A stretch of 64,000 nt of DNA from Stromatinia cepivora. Taxonomy: Eukaryota; Ascomycota; Leotiomycetes; Helotiales; Sclerotiniaceae. Within the stretch, counting starts at the first letter, position 1. Every line of letters starts with the position of its first letter. The stretch lies in NCBI GenBank assembly GCA_014898415.1, contig RCTD01000008.1:434001-498000 (forward strand), written 5' to 3'. Both the position numbers and the translations under genes were made by a program. The notes under the pieces were generated by a model. The model had not been told where the DNA came from. It saw only the letters and a program-made list of their open reading frames with translations, and searched no databases. Positions 24,846-36,800 of the stretch are shown here, in pieces.

Positions 24846-25616
24846 AGTTGCTGCTGGACGAATGGTATACTTTCGAAAGACATTACAGATCACGGGTGAT
24901 TATTTGGGCCTGTGGCCAAGCTAGCAGCTCTGGGCTTCACGTGGTCCCCTCAAAGTTCCACGGCCAAGGTCAGATGTAGGGAGAAAGGAACCGAGGAGTC
25001 GCAACAAAAAATCTTTCCTATCCTGTTACGTTTTCAGCACATTTTCAGTACTTTTATATGTACAGATCAGAGTACAAACAGTGTATCATTTTACAATGTC
25101 ACGATGTGATGAGCTTCAATCCATTGCCAAAGTTGGCATTTCCGACGTAACATTCTGGCAATGGAGCGGCGTGTATATACGAAGTATATACAAATATGTG
25201 TGGAGCACTTTATATACACTAGAGGAAGGGCAAAAGTCTTGATGGTTAGCTACTCATGATACAATGATATAATGTTGAATTCACTCTTGTTTTTACCCAT
25301 ATATTCTTTCTGGTTAGATGTGGTGATTGAGATTGCTTCCTCTCGGGTTAAAAAGGAGAAATCCTTCTAATTGTGCTGCATTTCAGTAACATCAAGCTGT
25401 GTCCAAATTTAATAGGTAATACCTGGATATTTGGATCGGAGAGCTATCCCATTTAAAGGAAATGGAAAGGAGGGGTTAGTAGGTGATCCATGCATTATTG
25501 CAATATTCCTAATATTCCCGAGAACCCATAAACAAGGTTAACCTTTCTATAATTGATAAATAAATGCTAAGCTATTTACATCGCAACCCCGAAACCAAGG
25601 GCTTGAATTTCAGCCC
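24846..25616. other. Convergent intergenic region
   Basis: Lies between the 3' ends of the desaturase-like gene (+) and the O-fucosyltransferase-like gene (-). No gene is visible; presumably both 3' UTRs and terminators. Confidence 0.6.
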
Positions 25617-27374
25617 TCAAGGATAAGCATCCATATCACTAATATCACCTGTATTTACCACCAACAACTTAGTCTTTTCGTCCCCTTTCAAAGCAGGCAC
25701 ATTATCCCAATCCCTTCCTCCTATATCATTGCGGCTACTCCCCGGTGTAATATACGTTTCCCAGAAATCATCCTCATCCTCTGCTGCCCGCGCATAAGCA
25801 ATGGTCTGCGAAAACGTCGACATCCATACCCCCAGAAAACAACCCCGCTTCCACTAAACCGGATATTCAACAATAGCCGCGGCGTCAAATTCCATATCTT
25901 GCAATTGCTTAAGAAGATCCGGGAGCGCAGATACCAATTCCCATTTATCATAGACTTGAAAACCGAGTGCGGAGAGTCGCTCACGGAATAGAGAAATGGC
26001 GTCACTATCTCCACAACTCACATATATAGTCTTGATACCCTCCGCGACGCCGTCAGCAGATGCACTTTCGATTTCCTGCGTGTAGAAATCCATCTGTTGT
26101 TCGCGGGAACCGAAATGTGGAGGCCAGTCTGCTTCGCCCCGGAGATGCACGGCAATATATCCATCGCGCAACTGAGGCGTATCTCGAATTTGCGACCCGA
26201 GCTGCAGAAGTTCCGGATTGTATTTTATGGTTCGGAAGAGCTGTTGTTGTAATGCTTGCTCCGAGGCAAACGTGTAGTTATATGCAAACATCGTATCACC
26301 AAAGCCTACAGCCACTGGATTCTCGGATGAAATTTCGGAAAGGGAAAGAGATTCTAAATGGGCATCGATAGCGGTTTTAAACGTCCCAATATGGTAATTC
26401 CCTTCCATATATTGTCTCCGTCCCATTTGTATTATTCGCTCCTCGGCTATCCCAGATGTATCTCCACATCGACGCATTTCTAATTTAGGACATATAGAAC
26501 CCATTTCTTGGATCAAATGTGGGATATCGAAATATACATCTGGACATACGCTATCGCTGCTGAATAGAGAGGGATTCTCGCGGTGTCGTCCGGTTGATAC
26601 GGTTGGGAGGATTATATTGGAGCCGAGATCGAGGGCTAGTCGGAGACAGGTTTGTACGCGGTTGCGCGCGTTGTTTAGGCCGCCGCAGATGGAGGTGGAG
26701 TCGGAGCCGCACCAGGAATGACATTGCAAGTAGATGCCGGGTTGAAAGGTGGTGGTTTCGCAGAGGGAACGCAGGGCAAGGGGTTTCTCTTCGTCCTCCA
26801 CTTTCTCATTCATTGCATCGTCATCATTTTGGTCTTCCTTCTCGGTATCTTCATTCTCAATTCCTTCCTTCTCATCCACTTCTTCCTCTGCGTCTTCTTC
26901 GTTTTCTTTTCTTTCCTGCTCCTCCTCTTTCGCCTTTCTCTCCTGCTCCTCCTTCTCTTCTTTTGCCTTTCTCTCCTCTTCTTCTTTCTCCTTCCTCAAT
27001 CTTTCTTTCTCCTCCTTCTCCTTCAACACTTTCTGCTCATGCGGACTAGCATCGCCGGGTACACTTAATCCCCTCCCCATTCCCATCTCCACTAACCTTC
27101 CTAACCTAGACCCTTTCAATTCCTTACCCCCTACTCCACCACCTTCACCACTGACACCTCTACCTCCACTTGCCTCTTTAACATCTTTTTTATCCTCACC
27201 ACCGAAATTTAATGGCGGAGACATTAATTTCTCTCTCTCTTCCTCATTTCCATTCCCAATCGCGTTTACCTTCCCATCATCTAACCTCACATCCCCAGAT
27301 ATCGAATGCGTATAAAACAACACCCAAACAAACAACAAAAATGCAACCACGAAACTATGATATCTAGTCACCAT
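25617..27374 (-). CDS. Type II membrane O-fucosyltransferase-like protein with in-frame TAG
   Basis: Minus-strand frame starting at 27374. Residues about 6-24 form a signal anchor, followed by a Gly-rich stretch and a highly charged Lys/Glu coil (about 115-205). The catalytic-like domain follows (from about 210: LRSLCE, QCHSWCGSDS, NNARNRVQTCLRLALDLGS). It includes GYIAVHLRGEADWP, comparable with the HLR motif of GDP-fucose O-fucosyltransferases, and IYVSCGDSDAI near the end. The first stop is TAG at 25854-25856 (506 residues). The same frame continues for 78 codons (FLGVWMSTFSQTIAYARA ... WETYITPGS) to TGA at 25617. This tail looks like the conserved C terminus, so the TAG looks like a nonsense mutation, readthrough or an error. 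A 54-bp intron spanning the stop is possible but would delete conserved residues. Probably a Golgi enzyme; acceptor unknown. Confidence 0.7.
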
Positions 27375-28312
27375 ATTTTCCGATTCAAAAATAACATCAA
27401 GATCTGTATCGAAGTGAAAGATACCGATTACAGATGAAACGAAAAGATATCAATACAGAAACGAAACTTCTCGAATATAAAACATAATGAACTTTTCCAC
27501 TCCTTGCTGGAAAACTACATAGTGCGATGTTCTCGGAAATAAATTCATGGTGAGTTGTGGAATGTGGATTATGGAATTGATAAATGCGGTGGGCTGTCGA
27601 GGATGCTGGGTAGAGAGAGGAGAGGAATTGGATGAATGCAAAGTTTGTTGGATTCTATGATATAATAGAGTCCTACCTTGTATGGACACGATGTACTCTG
27701 TTCCCGGAAAATCATTGCGAGTTGCAGAATCGATGAAAACGATGAAAGAGATGAATTATTTCAAATCCAAGAAAAGAAAATATCTACCAACGTGGCGATA
27801 TTTGGAAATCATACTGGGAGATGCTTGGGAATTCTCGTCTTTGGAGTGTTTGATATGCAGAGGTATAGGAAGAGAAGAGCAAGGGGAAAAGATCTGGGAG
27901 GTTGAGCTAGAAAAATAGTAGTCTTCATGCTAGGAAGTTCATCTCTTACTCTTATTCCGAAGATAAATTTTGGTAAAACTCAACAAGTGTCCGAGTGAGA
28001 TGCTTCGAAACTTTTGATGGGCATCGAAAAAGGAAGATAGGAGTATTGCTCATTTCCCAGCAAAAGTAAGGAGAACAAATCTCTATTTTTTCTTATCATT
28101 ATCATATTCTCAGATTATCCAGCCTCGCGTGAAATTGTCTCAGTTGCATATTTCAGAATTTGCTTTTCCTCAAAATTCCGAATCCGGCATGGCGTATTTT
28201 CGGATACTCATCTACTCATCCCTAGAATAGGAGAAATGAGACTTCAATTTATACATTTCTAATTCTCAAGGGCTGCTTGTATCTTAAACCTTTCCCATAT
28301 TTCGCAATAGCT
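27375..28312. promoter_or_regulatory. Shared divergent promoter region
   Basis: 938 bp between the two divergent starts at 27374 (-) and 28313 (+). A 75-codon frame at 27678-27905 in it lacks any recognisable motif. Both neighbours look like type II membrane glycosyltransferase-like proteins, so shared control is possible. Confidence 0.5.
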
Positions 28313-29448
28313 ATGTTGGGTAAATACAACATCAGCACGGCCAAGGAAAATTTTCTTAAGGCCAAACCTCGAAAATTGCTGTTTCCCCTCATCTATCTCG
28401 CAATATTTATTCTGTTCGTCCGAACTGCTATTTCTCACTCGAGAAATAATGGTAATGCGTGGGGTATCATCTCTCAGGATGATAACTCAACTCATCTAAC
28501 CAACGATGATATTTCATTAACATCCTCCTTCAAACCCCTCGAGGCAAAACCCCAACCCCAAACAGCAAACATAACAACCAGCAACAAAGTAGCCGTAATA
28601 ATCGAGACCCGACGCTCAGGAAACATCATCCCCTTAATCCTCCATTTCAGCGCCGTACTCGGACCCACCTGGCCCCTCATAATCTATACATCCGCCGAAA
28701 ACTTCGGATCCTTCTCTACCTCCGCGGCGCTCCTGCGACACCAAGCCTCTGGGCGCATCATCGTCCGATCTCTCGCCCCAGGCACCTGGTTCTACAACTG
28801 GGATTCCGTATCTGTATTTCTGACGACCCGATGGTTGTGGGAGGATCTGGCGCCTGCTGAACATATATTGTTGTTTCAGACCGATAGTATGTTATGTGCG
28901 AATGCGGCGAGGAGCGTGGATGATTTTTTGGAATATGATTTGATTGGTGCGCCTATTGAGTCGAAGTTTGGTCAGGGGTATAATGGGGGTTTGAGTATGA
29001 GGAGTAGGAAGACTATCTTGAGAGTCTTGGATGAGTGGAAGTATAGTGATAATCCGCATCCGGCGGAGGATCAGTGGTTTTATGCTAGGTGAGTTTTGGA
29101 GGGTTTGGGATGGGGGAAAGTAGGTGGCTAATGAGTTATTGTGGTTTAGGTTTAAGGATTTACAAGACAGGGAGATTGAGGAGGGGATTGAGGATGGGAT
29201 TAATTTGCCGAGTATGGAGATTGCGAGGACGTTTGCGGTGGAGACGATTGATCATCCTCATCCTTGGGTATATTTTCCCCTTTTGACCTCCATCTCCTTA
29301 TATCTCAATGCACAGAGATACAAATACAAAAACTAACACCAGTTGAACAGGTCTCCATCAACCTACAAGATACATCCAGAAACACCTGGTGAGTTTGGAT
29401 GAATGGTGTCCGGAGTATAAGTTAGCTACCACGGATCGAATATCTTAG
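28313..29448 (+). CDS. DUF5672 glycosyltransferase-like type II membrane protein, 3' frame lesion
   Basis: Exon 1 is 28313-29088, exon 2 29150-29267, exon 3 from 29351. A signal anchor lies at about residues 20-36, after a Lys-rich N terminus. The DUF5672 domain runs from about residue 92 (KVAVIIETRRS) through LILHFSAVLGPTWPLIIYTS, FLTTRWLWEDL, ILLFQTDSMLC, DLIGAPI and GYNGGLSMRSR to ADEDQ-like AEDQWFYAR and exon 2 (INLPSMEIARTFAVETI, HPHPW). Read literally, exon 3 adds 13 residues and stops at 29390-29392. One frame over, the same bases give the expected family ending (HQPTRYIQKHL, DEWCPEYKLATTD), to a stop at 29446-29448. One G is missing at the exon 2/intron junction. The ATG at 28313 is the first in frame after a TTG. 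Confidence 0.75.
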
Positions 29449-30281
29449 ACCGGTTAGACAAAGAGAGGTCAAGCTTATGATACTGGATGAGAGGTAATGA
29501 GATGGGATAATGGACACTTATTAACTTATTGGGTTAACCTTTAAATGATGATTGAGAATTGTATTGTGTAGGATCGATGGATATAACTCTCTGAGGTGTT
29601 TTTCTTTTCTTTTTGAGAGAAGATTTAATCAATCTGTATTCAAGAAATCAACTACTTCTGCATCATCTAAGATTACTCCTGAATGGTACGCAAGGGACTT
29701 GAATCATTCGTCACCATCACAGTACCCGCTGGTAGAAATTGGAACATTTGATATATTTGGGAACTTGCAGAGCTCCAGGGACTGTTTCTTAGCACAATTC
29801 AGATCAATCAACAATGGAGAAATCAGACGAACTCCACGTTCCATGCTCAAAGTAGACTTTTTTTTCCCTTTATTCACTAGATACTATCCTGAGAATGGCT
29901 TCAATGATAGAGTTGTCATTTCCCTAAGTACGTTTGTCGAGGTCCACACCAATTTTCATTGCCCATGTTATGTTTTCGTCCTTTGAACACATTTTTTTCA
30001 CGAGGATTCCAGCCATGATACCCCGCTGATATATGAATCGAGTCACTCCGGTTTGAGAGTCAAAGTCAGCACTGTTCGAACTAATCATTACGAGGAACTA
30101 AAACACATCAACAAGAAATCCAGAGATTTGGTAGCCACGAGATTAAGTGTTCACTTATATGCCAAACAAGGATTCTCATGAAAAGTTTGAAGGGACTTTT
30201 GTTAGAGTGGTATTCAGCTACTATCATCCCACTGCGTGGATTCTGCTAGATCATTGCTGAATGGCTACCAGACAATTATTT
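29449..30281. other. Intergenic, no supported gene
   Basis: A 144-codon frame at 29552-29986 opens without an ATG near its start and shows no family motif. I do not call it. Nothing else is visible before the MITE. Confidence 0.5.
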
Positions 30282-30289
30282 CGAGCAAC

Positions 30290-30841
30290 TAGGTTGCGCA
30301 ACAGGTACCCATAAGGTGGGTAATGATCTCGATAGGTAACCCGCGGATTATCTATAGCGGGGGCGGGTAATTCAAAATTTGGGATGGATAATCTATAGGG
30401 CGGATATAAATTATCCATAGATACCCATCTACTTGTATATTGTATGATATTTTATAAAATTAGTATAATTTTATGATTAGTATAAAAATTAGTATAAATC
30501 TAAACTTGAATCACTTTTGGGTTATAAAATGATTTGAGAATAACTTCAAATTTAAGCGAAAAGTGAATAATTTATAAATAATCTATAGATTATCTATAAA
30601 TAACTTATATACCTATGGATTATTTGTAAATTACCTATATATTTACAGATTACCTGTAGATAATCTATTTATCTATAAATAAATAAATTATCTATAAATA
30701 ATCCATAGATTATTTGTAACAGGGTAGATAATTTTAAATCTGGATGGGTAACCCGCGGAACGGGTAGGACCTCTAATGGGTACCTACAGGGCGGATTATC
30801 TGCGGATAACCTATGGGTACAGATAATTTTTGCGCAGCCTA
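30290..30841. mobile_element. hAT-type MITE (552 bp) with 8-bp target duplication
   Basis: Terminal inverted repeats taggttgcgcaa (30290-30301) and its near-perfect complement ttgcgcagccta (30830-30841), 11 of 12 bases paired. They are flanked by a perfect 8-bp direct repeat CGAGCAAC (30282-30289 and 30842-30849). Eight-bp duplications are typical of hAT elements. Subterminal blocks repeat GGGTAACCCGCGG and its variants in inverted order. The centre is AT-rich, made of ATTATCTATAAATAA-like units. It has no coding capacity, so a transposase must have acted in trans. Confidence 0.88.
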
Positions 30842-30849
30842 CGAGCAAC

Positions 30850-33800
30850 AGCCTTGATTTACTCAAAATATGGATGAACACTTATAGCGAGTCACATAGC
30901 ACCGAATCCAAGGGACTCCAAGGTAACTGCTTTCGAGCCTATACCTAGGTCGTTGATTATACTCAAGCAACAACCAGTTTATTATCAAATTTTCGAAGTC
31001 AATATAGGAAGACGGACTCGAAAATGCACCAGAGTAAACACTCGATGAATTTTCTACTTCATTCAAACCTACCACTGAGGGATGCACAGCGAATCTAGAT
31101 CTTTTTCTACCTCTACCATATTCGGGCGCTGAATCTAGGTAGAATTAACGTAAAGTCGATTGGAACTTAATTTATCACCATGCCGATGATTTTACAAACG
31201 TTTAATAAGTTTCTTCACCCTTACTATGGAAAGCCTACGTAAGATACAACCCCCCGCATCAGCTCGCTAGTTTTTCCCTCGGCTCCAAAAACACGGTATT
31301 TCCAAGCAATATATTATTCATACACCACACCGAAAAATCGATGACTTATCATCCCATTATAATAACAACAAACAAACAAACTATCTCTCACTAGATATTG
31401 CACCGCCTTCGCATACATAATTAAATAGTCCCAGGAATCCGGTTAGTGGCGTGCGTGCATACGTGCGTACGTGCGTGCATTAGGCTTTTGCCCACCGACC
31501 GCCACAGCGTCCACGGATGAAAAATACACTAAGAAAGTGCAATTCACTAGTGTCATTGTCCCTGCATGCGACACGCGATTGTCAATCCAAGTATTCGGTG
31601 CATTTCGTGTATTTAGTTTCGTATTTAATTTCTCTCTAGAGTAAAATACCAGGAACAAGTATCGAATTTTAGCTCCAGGCTTGACGAGTTAGTACATGCA
31701 CTAGAATCACATACGTGATGACTAGCTCCGGAGTTTTTCCTGGGTTTGGGGATGATTTTAGATGCTTGGCTATGGGTTAGATGCATCCATCACATTCACC
31801 TAATAAGTTACTGAAGATTTGGAATGGTGAAGAAAAAACTAGTATTTGCAACGGAACAGAGCAGAGCGGGAGGAAGCGATGTCCCGAGACTAAATTAGAG
31901 GTACTAGTTTATGAATCTAGAATCTACTGAGATCTAGACTCGGGGTATTGGTATGGTGCTCAGGATTGAGGTTCCAGAGAGTGGGAAACGGAGGGAGGTT
32001 TATGCTAGTGAGCTCGGGGTTTCTCCTGATTCTTCTTTTTTGGGGTATGATGTTGGGGGATTTGGTTGCATGTGCACGTATACACAACATGTATTTTCAT
32101 CATGGGGCAGTGTAGGAACAAATATGAATTCTCATGTAGTAAGTGCTGAAGAAAGTGCATGTACACTCGCACTCTAGTCGTAGGTGGGGAGTATGGGGTC
32201 TTGACAAAACAAGTTGGGCACTTGTCTGGATTGTTTCTAGTGGGCGGCCACTGCGAAAGCTTCCTATTACCAAAACAGCTATGTGCCGGTTAATCGGCTT
32301 TTTGTGCCTGTGCCTAGTATCGGTGCCGCATCTGGTCTGAATGGTGGTAGTAAATAGTAGGTAGTATGTGTACCGGACTGCTGTATGAAATAACTATGTG
32401 GATGATGTAAGGCAAGGAGGCAAGCTGGCCGGTGGAAGTGAACTTGGAGGGGGAAATGCATAATTGACGGACGGTACATGCACATCTAGGCTGGGCGTTC
32501 CAAAATTTTGCAAGAAACGGTTCGGAGTTTTGTCGATTTATGACTTAGTTTCGTTCTTGATGACGAGTCCTTGATATATTTCATGGGAGTGGACAGTTGC
32601 GATCAGAGCTTAGTAGAAGCACATTCTTCTAAATCTTTCGGTCAGCTTGATAGGTTGACTTATCAGGAAGGGCTGGATACAAACTACCGTACTTAGTTGT
32701 AGTGAGATGATTCGATCTGGAGATTCTCCGGGTGTCGCTCCCAGTATCAAATCACTAATAAAAATACTCTCTTATTTTCCAGTGATTTGGATAGAGGGTA
32801 ATTGCCGTTCTCCTCATTCCCGCCTTCTTTGGTGCCCTCATAAAATGTGGACGTGTATGCCCGAAATGGGAAGCTTTCGGCCGTTTTGGGAAAGCTGGGC
32901 TGGAAGCAAAATTGTGTGATTGATGACAGCATTGAGAATTCTTCTAACTATTCTCCCTTCGCGTAACCAAGAGGACATGTATTAGCATCTTTTCTTTTAG
33001 TCTCGAGTACTCACATATTGGCATTAAACACGGGTTTTAATCTTGCTCTTGAGGTACACTTATATATCAGCAATACCACAAGCAATTAAATGAGACTAAG
33101 CAACTTGCTATAGAATTGCCCTCGTTCATCTACCAGTGCGCACATTGCATTTCCAATCTCCCTCCTCAAAAGCTACTAGCTAATCCTCAAGCCGATCAGG
33201 TGCAGGTGCAAGTAAACTTTTGTTGCATCTCTCACCCCAATCTATTCTTGGTTCTGTTACAGAAATGACCCTGCGTAAGATCAACGATGGTATCCTGTAG
33301 ACATTCTTTGTTTGTAGGTCCTTCAGCACACTATCAAGACCGGCGTCAGATAAATTACATATCACAAGGCTTTTTATCGAAAGATTTCATTCATTCAAAG
33401 ATGATTCCACCCGCTAAATCCAGGGGAAATCATCAAGTGATGAAGAAAAGGCGCACGCCTCTCACGAATTTTCGTTTCGAACCCCAAATTTTCTCGGTGC
33501 CATTTTCACTTCCGATTTCTGCAACACAGTAGGGTATCTAAATAGGAGCCTTAAGAATAACTAAGATGAAAGAGATCAGAAGAAAATTTCAACTACCCAT
33601 CCTTCCATAACATGACTACCTATCCACTTAGCTACCTCTTCTCGAAGCAAGTAGCGTATCCGTCATGTATACGCCCAAATCATACTTTAAAGCGCCATGC
33701 ACAATTCGCCGTTATCAGCCCATTCCACTACTGTCAGGTGTTCCGGGGGGCTTTCTACCGCTCTCTGTGAGTATCCACGGTGCGGCTGACATATCTTATG

Positions 33801-36800
33801 GCGTACGCGTTATTTCCCTTCGAGAATAAATTGAGACCTCAGAATTCGGAATGATGGGATTTGAGACCGGGATTTTCCTTTGCATGCATGAGGTGTCTGG
33901 AATGTGTCGGTTGATGTTGGCACAGTATCATAGGATGGATTTCATATTTTTGTAAGATGGTTTTATTAGTGTTGTGTATGTTTGAAATAGAAAATATGTA
34001 GAATACAACAACGCTGAACCTGGAAGTATCACAGTGAGCATCCGCATCTTATCTATCAATTTCTCATCCTTTCAGCTCTTGCTCTGCAATCAAGCTGTCA
34101 AATTCATTTCCCCGTCTCATGATTTCTATTTCAACGTGGTTTTCCTATTTTGACATGAATGATGTGCTCCTTCCTTCATGCTTTTCATTTTTCCTTCACA
34201 GATATCGATGTACAAATATACCCCGACGAAGAAAACCTTGCGAAAGAGTGTAACAGTAACGTCGGGATATTAATTACATAGCTATACTCCCGGATTGACT
34301 CAATAGTCTGGACTAGCCTAGTGGTACGGGTTCAATACCATTCGCGGCCGCAAATGTCATTTCGAAGGTATCAGGTACCTTTGTAACCTTAACGCTGCGG
34401 CTGTATTCTGTGTTCATTGTACTTGGGTTGCATATATCTATTTGTAGGAACTGTTCTTCAATAATCCCCGGTGTATCTTTCGATGCCTATTTATGTACCA
34501 AGATGAATTCCGATGCTAAAGTAAAAATGAAAATATCTTGAATATCAAAATACTTTCTCAATGGAAGTTGTTGGGGGCGAAGAAAAGCGGTATGTATACT
34601 GAAACATTCCCGTTGCACAAAAATATCCCGATTCTGCTATGATCTGTTGAGTTCAGAAAGCACCCCTAATTATTCATCCATGTGCATATGGGTTTCTCCG
34701 CTCCAAGAAATATCTCAAGACTATCCACAAAATTGCAGCCTAAAAGCCGTGCATGTTCAAAAACACATGGCATTCCAGGATCTCTCTATGACAACCATCA
34801 AATCATTTCTGCAGTGAAAAAAAAAATCTCGAATCCCGTGTCACCGTCGTATGAATCCTGGCCTGTAGTTATTAGTAGCATATCATTGGATCCAGCGCCA
34901 AGATATATTTTTGCTTATTATTGATCTTCTTGCAGGAGGGGAATGTACGCGGCTCCTCAAGTAATGTCACTTCGCTCAAGAGCTCCGCACTAGCAGGGAA
35001 CCCATAGGCGATTTTCATGTAAGTCTTCGGAGCTCAAACTTGGGAAGGGTGGTGTAAGCAGAGGAGAGGGAGCAGACAAGGCACGCCCGCAATGTACAGT
35101 GGTAATAATAAGTTCAGGAGAAAGATTCCGAAATGTTGTGATACATGAACTGACACTCCCAAGAAACTTTCCATGTCACTCTTCTGGAAGTTCCCATGGA
35201 TATTTTGGAGGATCGGTAACCTTACGGTAGGAAGCCATTGATGGAAAGGTGGAAAGGTGGAAAGCTAAAAAAGCCTCAGATGTGGGAAATGGTGAACCAC
35301 ATGATATGCCACATCCGCTTTGCTGGGAAGGGCTGGTGAGAAAAAGCAAGATGGATGGTATCGCTTATGTTCTCCACCAAACCCTTCTGTCTACTCTGCA
35401 TACATAACAGTATGTAAAGCATGCATCGAGAAAAACTGCAATGCGCAAGCCGGTTACCGAATGGGGTAGAGGAAATGCGTGTTTGCAGTTACGAGCGTAG
35501 GCTGAAAATCTTTATGTTGCATATTAGAGCGAATCTACAATAAATACCCAGGTAGGTAGGTATACTTAAAGGATTTGAGATTCAAGTTGGTAGGATTTAA
35601 GATAGGGTATGTGTTTATGAGAATAAGGATAATGGTAATCATCCTACTCGTATCATCCTACCATTGTTAGTTAGTCAAATTACTAAGGATTTCTTACTAT
35701 CTATTCATCTATATCATCATCAGTTCATGATTTAATTGGTATTGATGAAAATCGGGAAAGGGAGAATAAAGCAATCAATCGGATCAATCCAGATACCAAA
35801 ATGTTGGTGATACAGAAAAACGGGAAGTTTTCTTGTTACCCCTCCCTTCGTTTTTACGTTAGGCACCAGTATTCCAGGGTATATAAATCCCAAAGCCGTC
35901 TTACTATTTTTTGATACTTCAATTGTATATCCCAAAAAAAGAAGAACGAAAAGAAGGAAAGATATCCGCGTAATCTAACGGCCAAATTTTGTGGAATTTC
36001 CCGTTTTCTATCCCTAGATCTATAATCTAATACGCTGGTTCGTAACTCAATAAGATAAAAAATTAAGGTAGGTTGATCAATACTTGATACGACTTAGTTT
36101 TCTCATTCATAATTCACCCCTTCATTCACCCCGGACTTTTGACGAACACTTTTACCTCGACCGTTCCTGTTGGGATGGGTTTAAATTTGATACCACTTGT
36201 AGGGGTAATGATAGGGAATAGGGATGAGCCGTAAGCCACCATGTGTAGCGACTGTACCCCAAACTATCTGAAGCCCCCATACCATCGATCGTTCGTCGCC
36301 TCTATCGTCAATTGATGATTGTGGAAACGGATAGGGAGAATACTACCTACCTACTTCATATATCAAGGTGCGTACATACCGGTGTTGTAGAAAATCAGGT
36401 ACTGACTTGTACTTTGAAACGTGGCACAGAAGAACCTAAGAAGCTCTGGGGAACTCTCGTAGATTATTGAGAAGAAGCTTATTGGTATTTTGGTGTTTTT
36501 TTGTTGCTGTAGTACCTGCCTTGTATGGGTTTTTGCTGCGAGTGGTTGGTATTTGTACTGCACTTTTATGATTTAACCATTAATTGGCACTCCAATCTTT
36601 TCCATCTCCTTTTCCCCATCCCAATACCAATTGACCAGGAGAATTAGATATCTAAAGCAAGTAAATACCTCACTATCTGTCACATTACATACAAGCTTCA
36701 AACCATATCTCCTTCATATTGTATATCGCAATATCAAAAACCAAAAATTGTAGAAGATTCAAACAAGCGGTCTAGACCCGGCCCACCAGTCCCCAGTCGG

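Noticed and set aside
24459..24893. 144-codon minus-strand frame
   Set aside because: It lies opposite exon 2 of the desaturase-like gene, whose splice sites and histidine box are convincing.
26594..27315. Long + strand frames (Ser/Phe-rich, up to 188 codons) opposite the O-fucosyltransferase-like gene
   Set aside because: They mirror the Lys/Glu-rich coil of the minus-strand gene; low complexity and no motif.
29552..29986. 144-codon + strand frame after the DUF5672 gene
   Set aside because: No ATG near its start, no domain, no clear splice partners.
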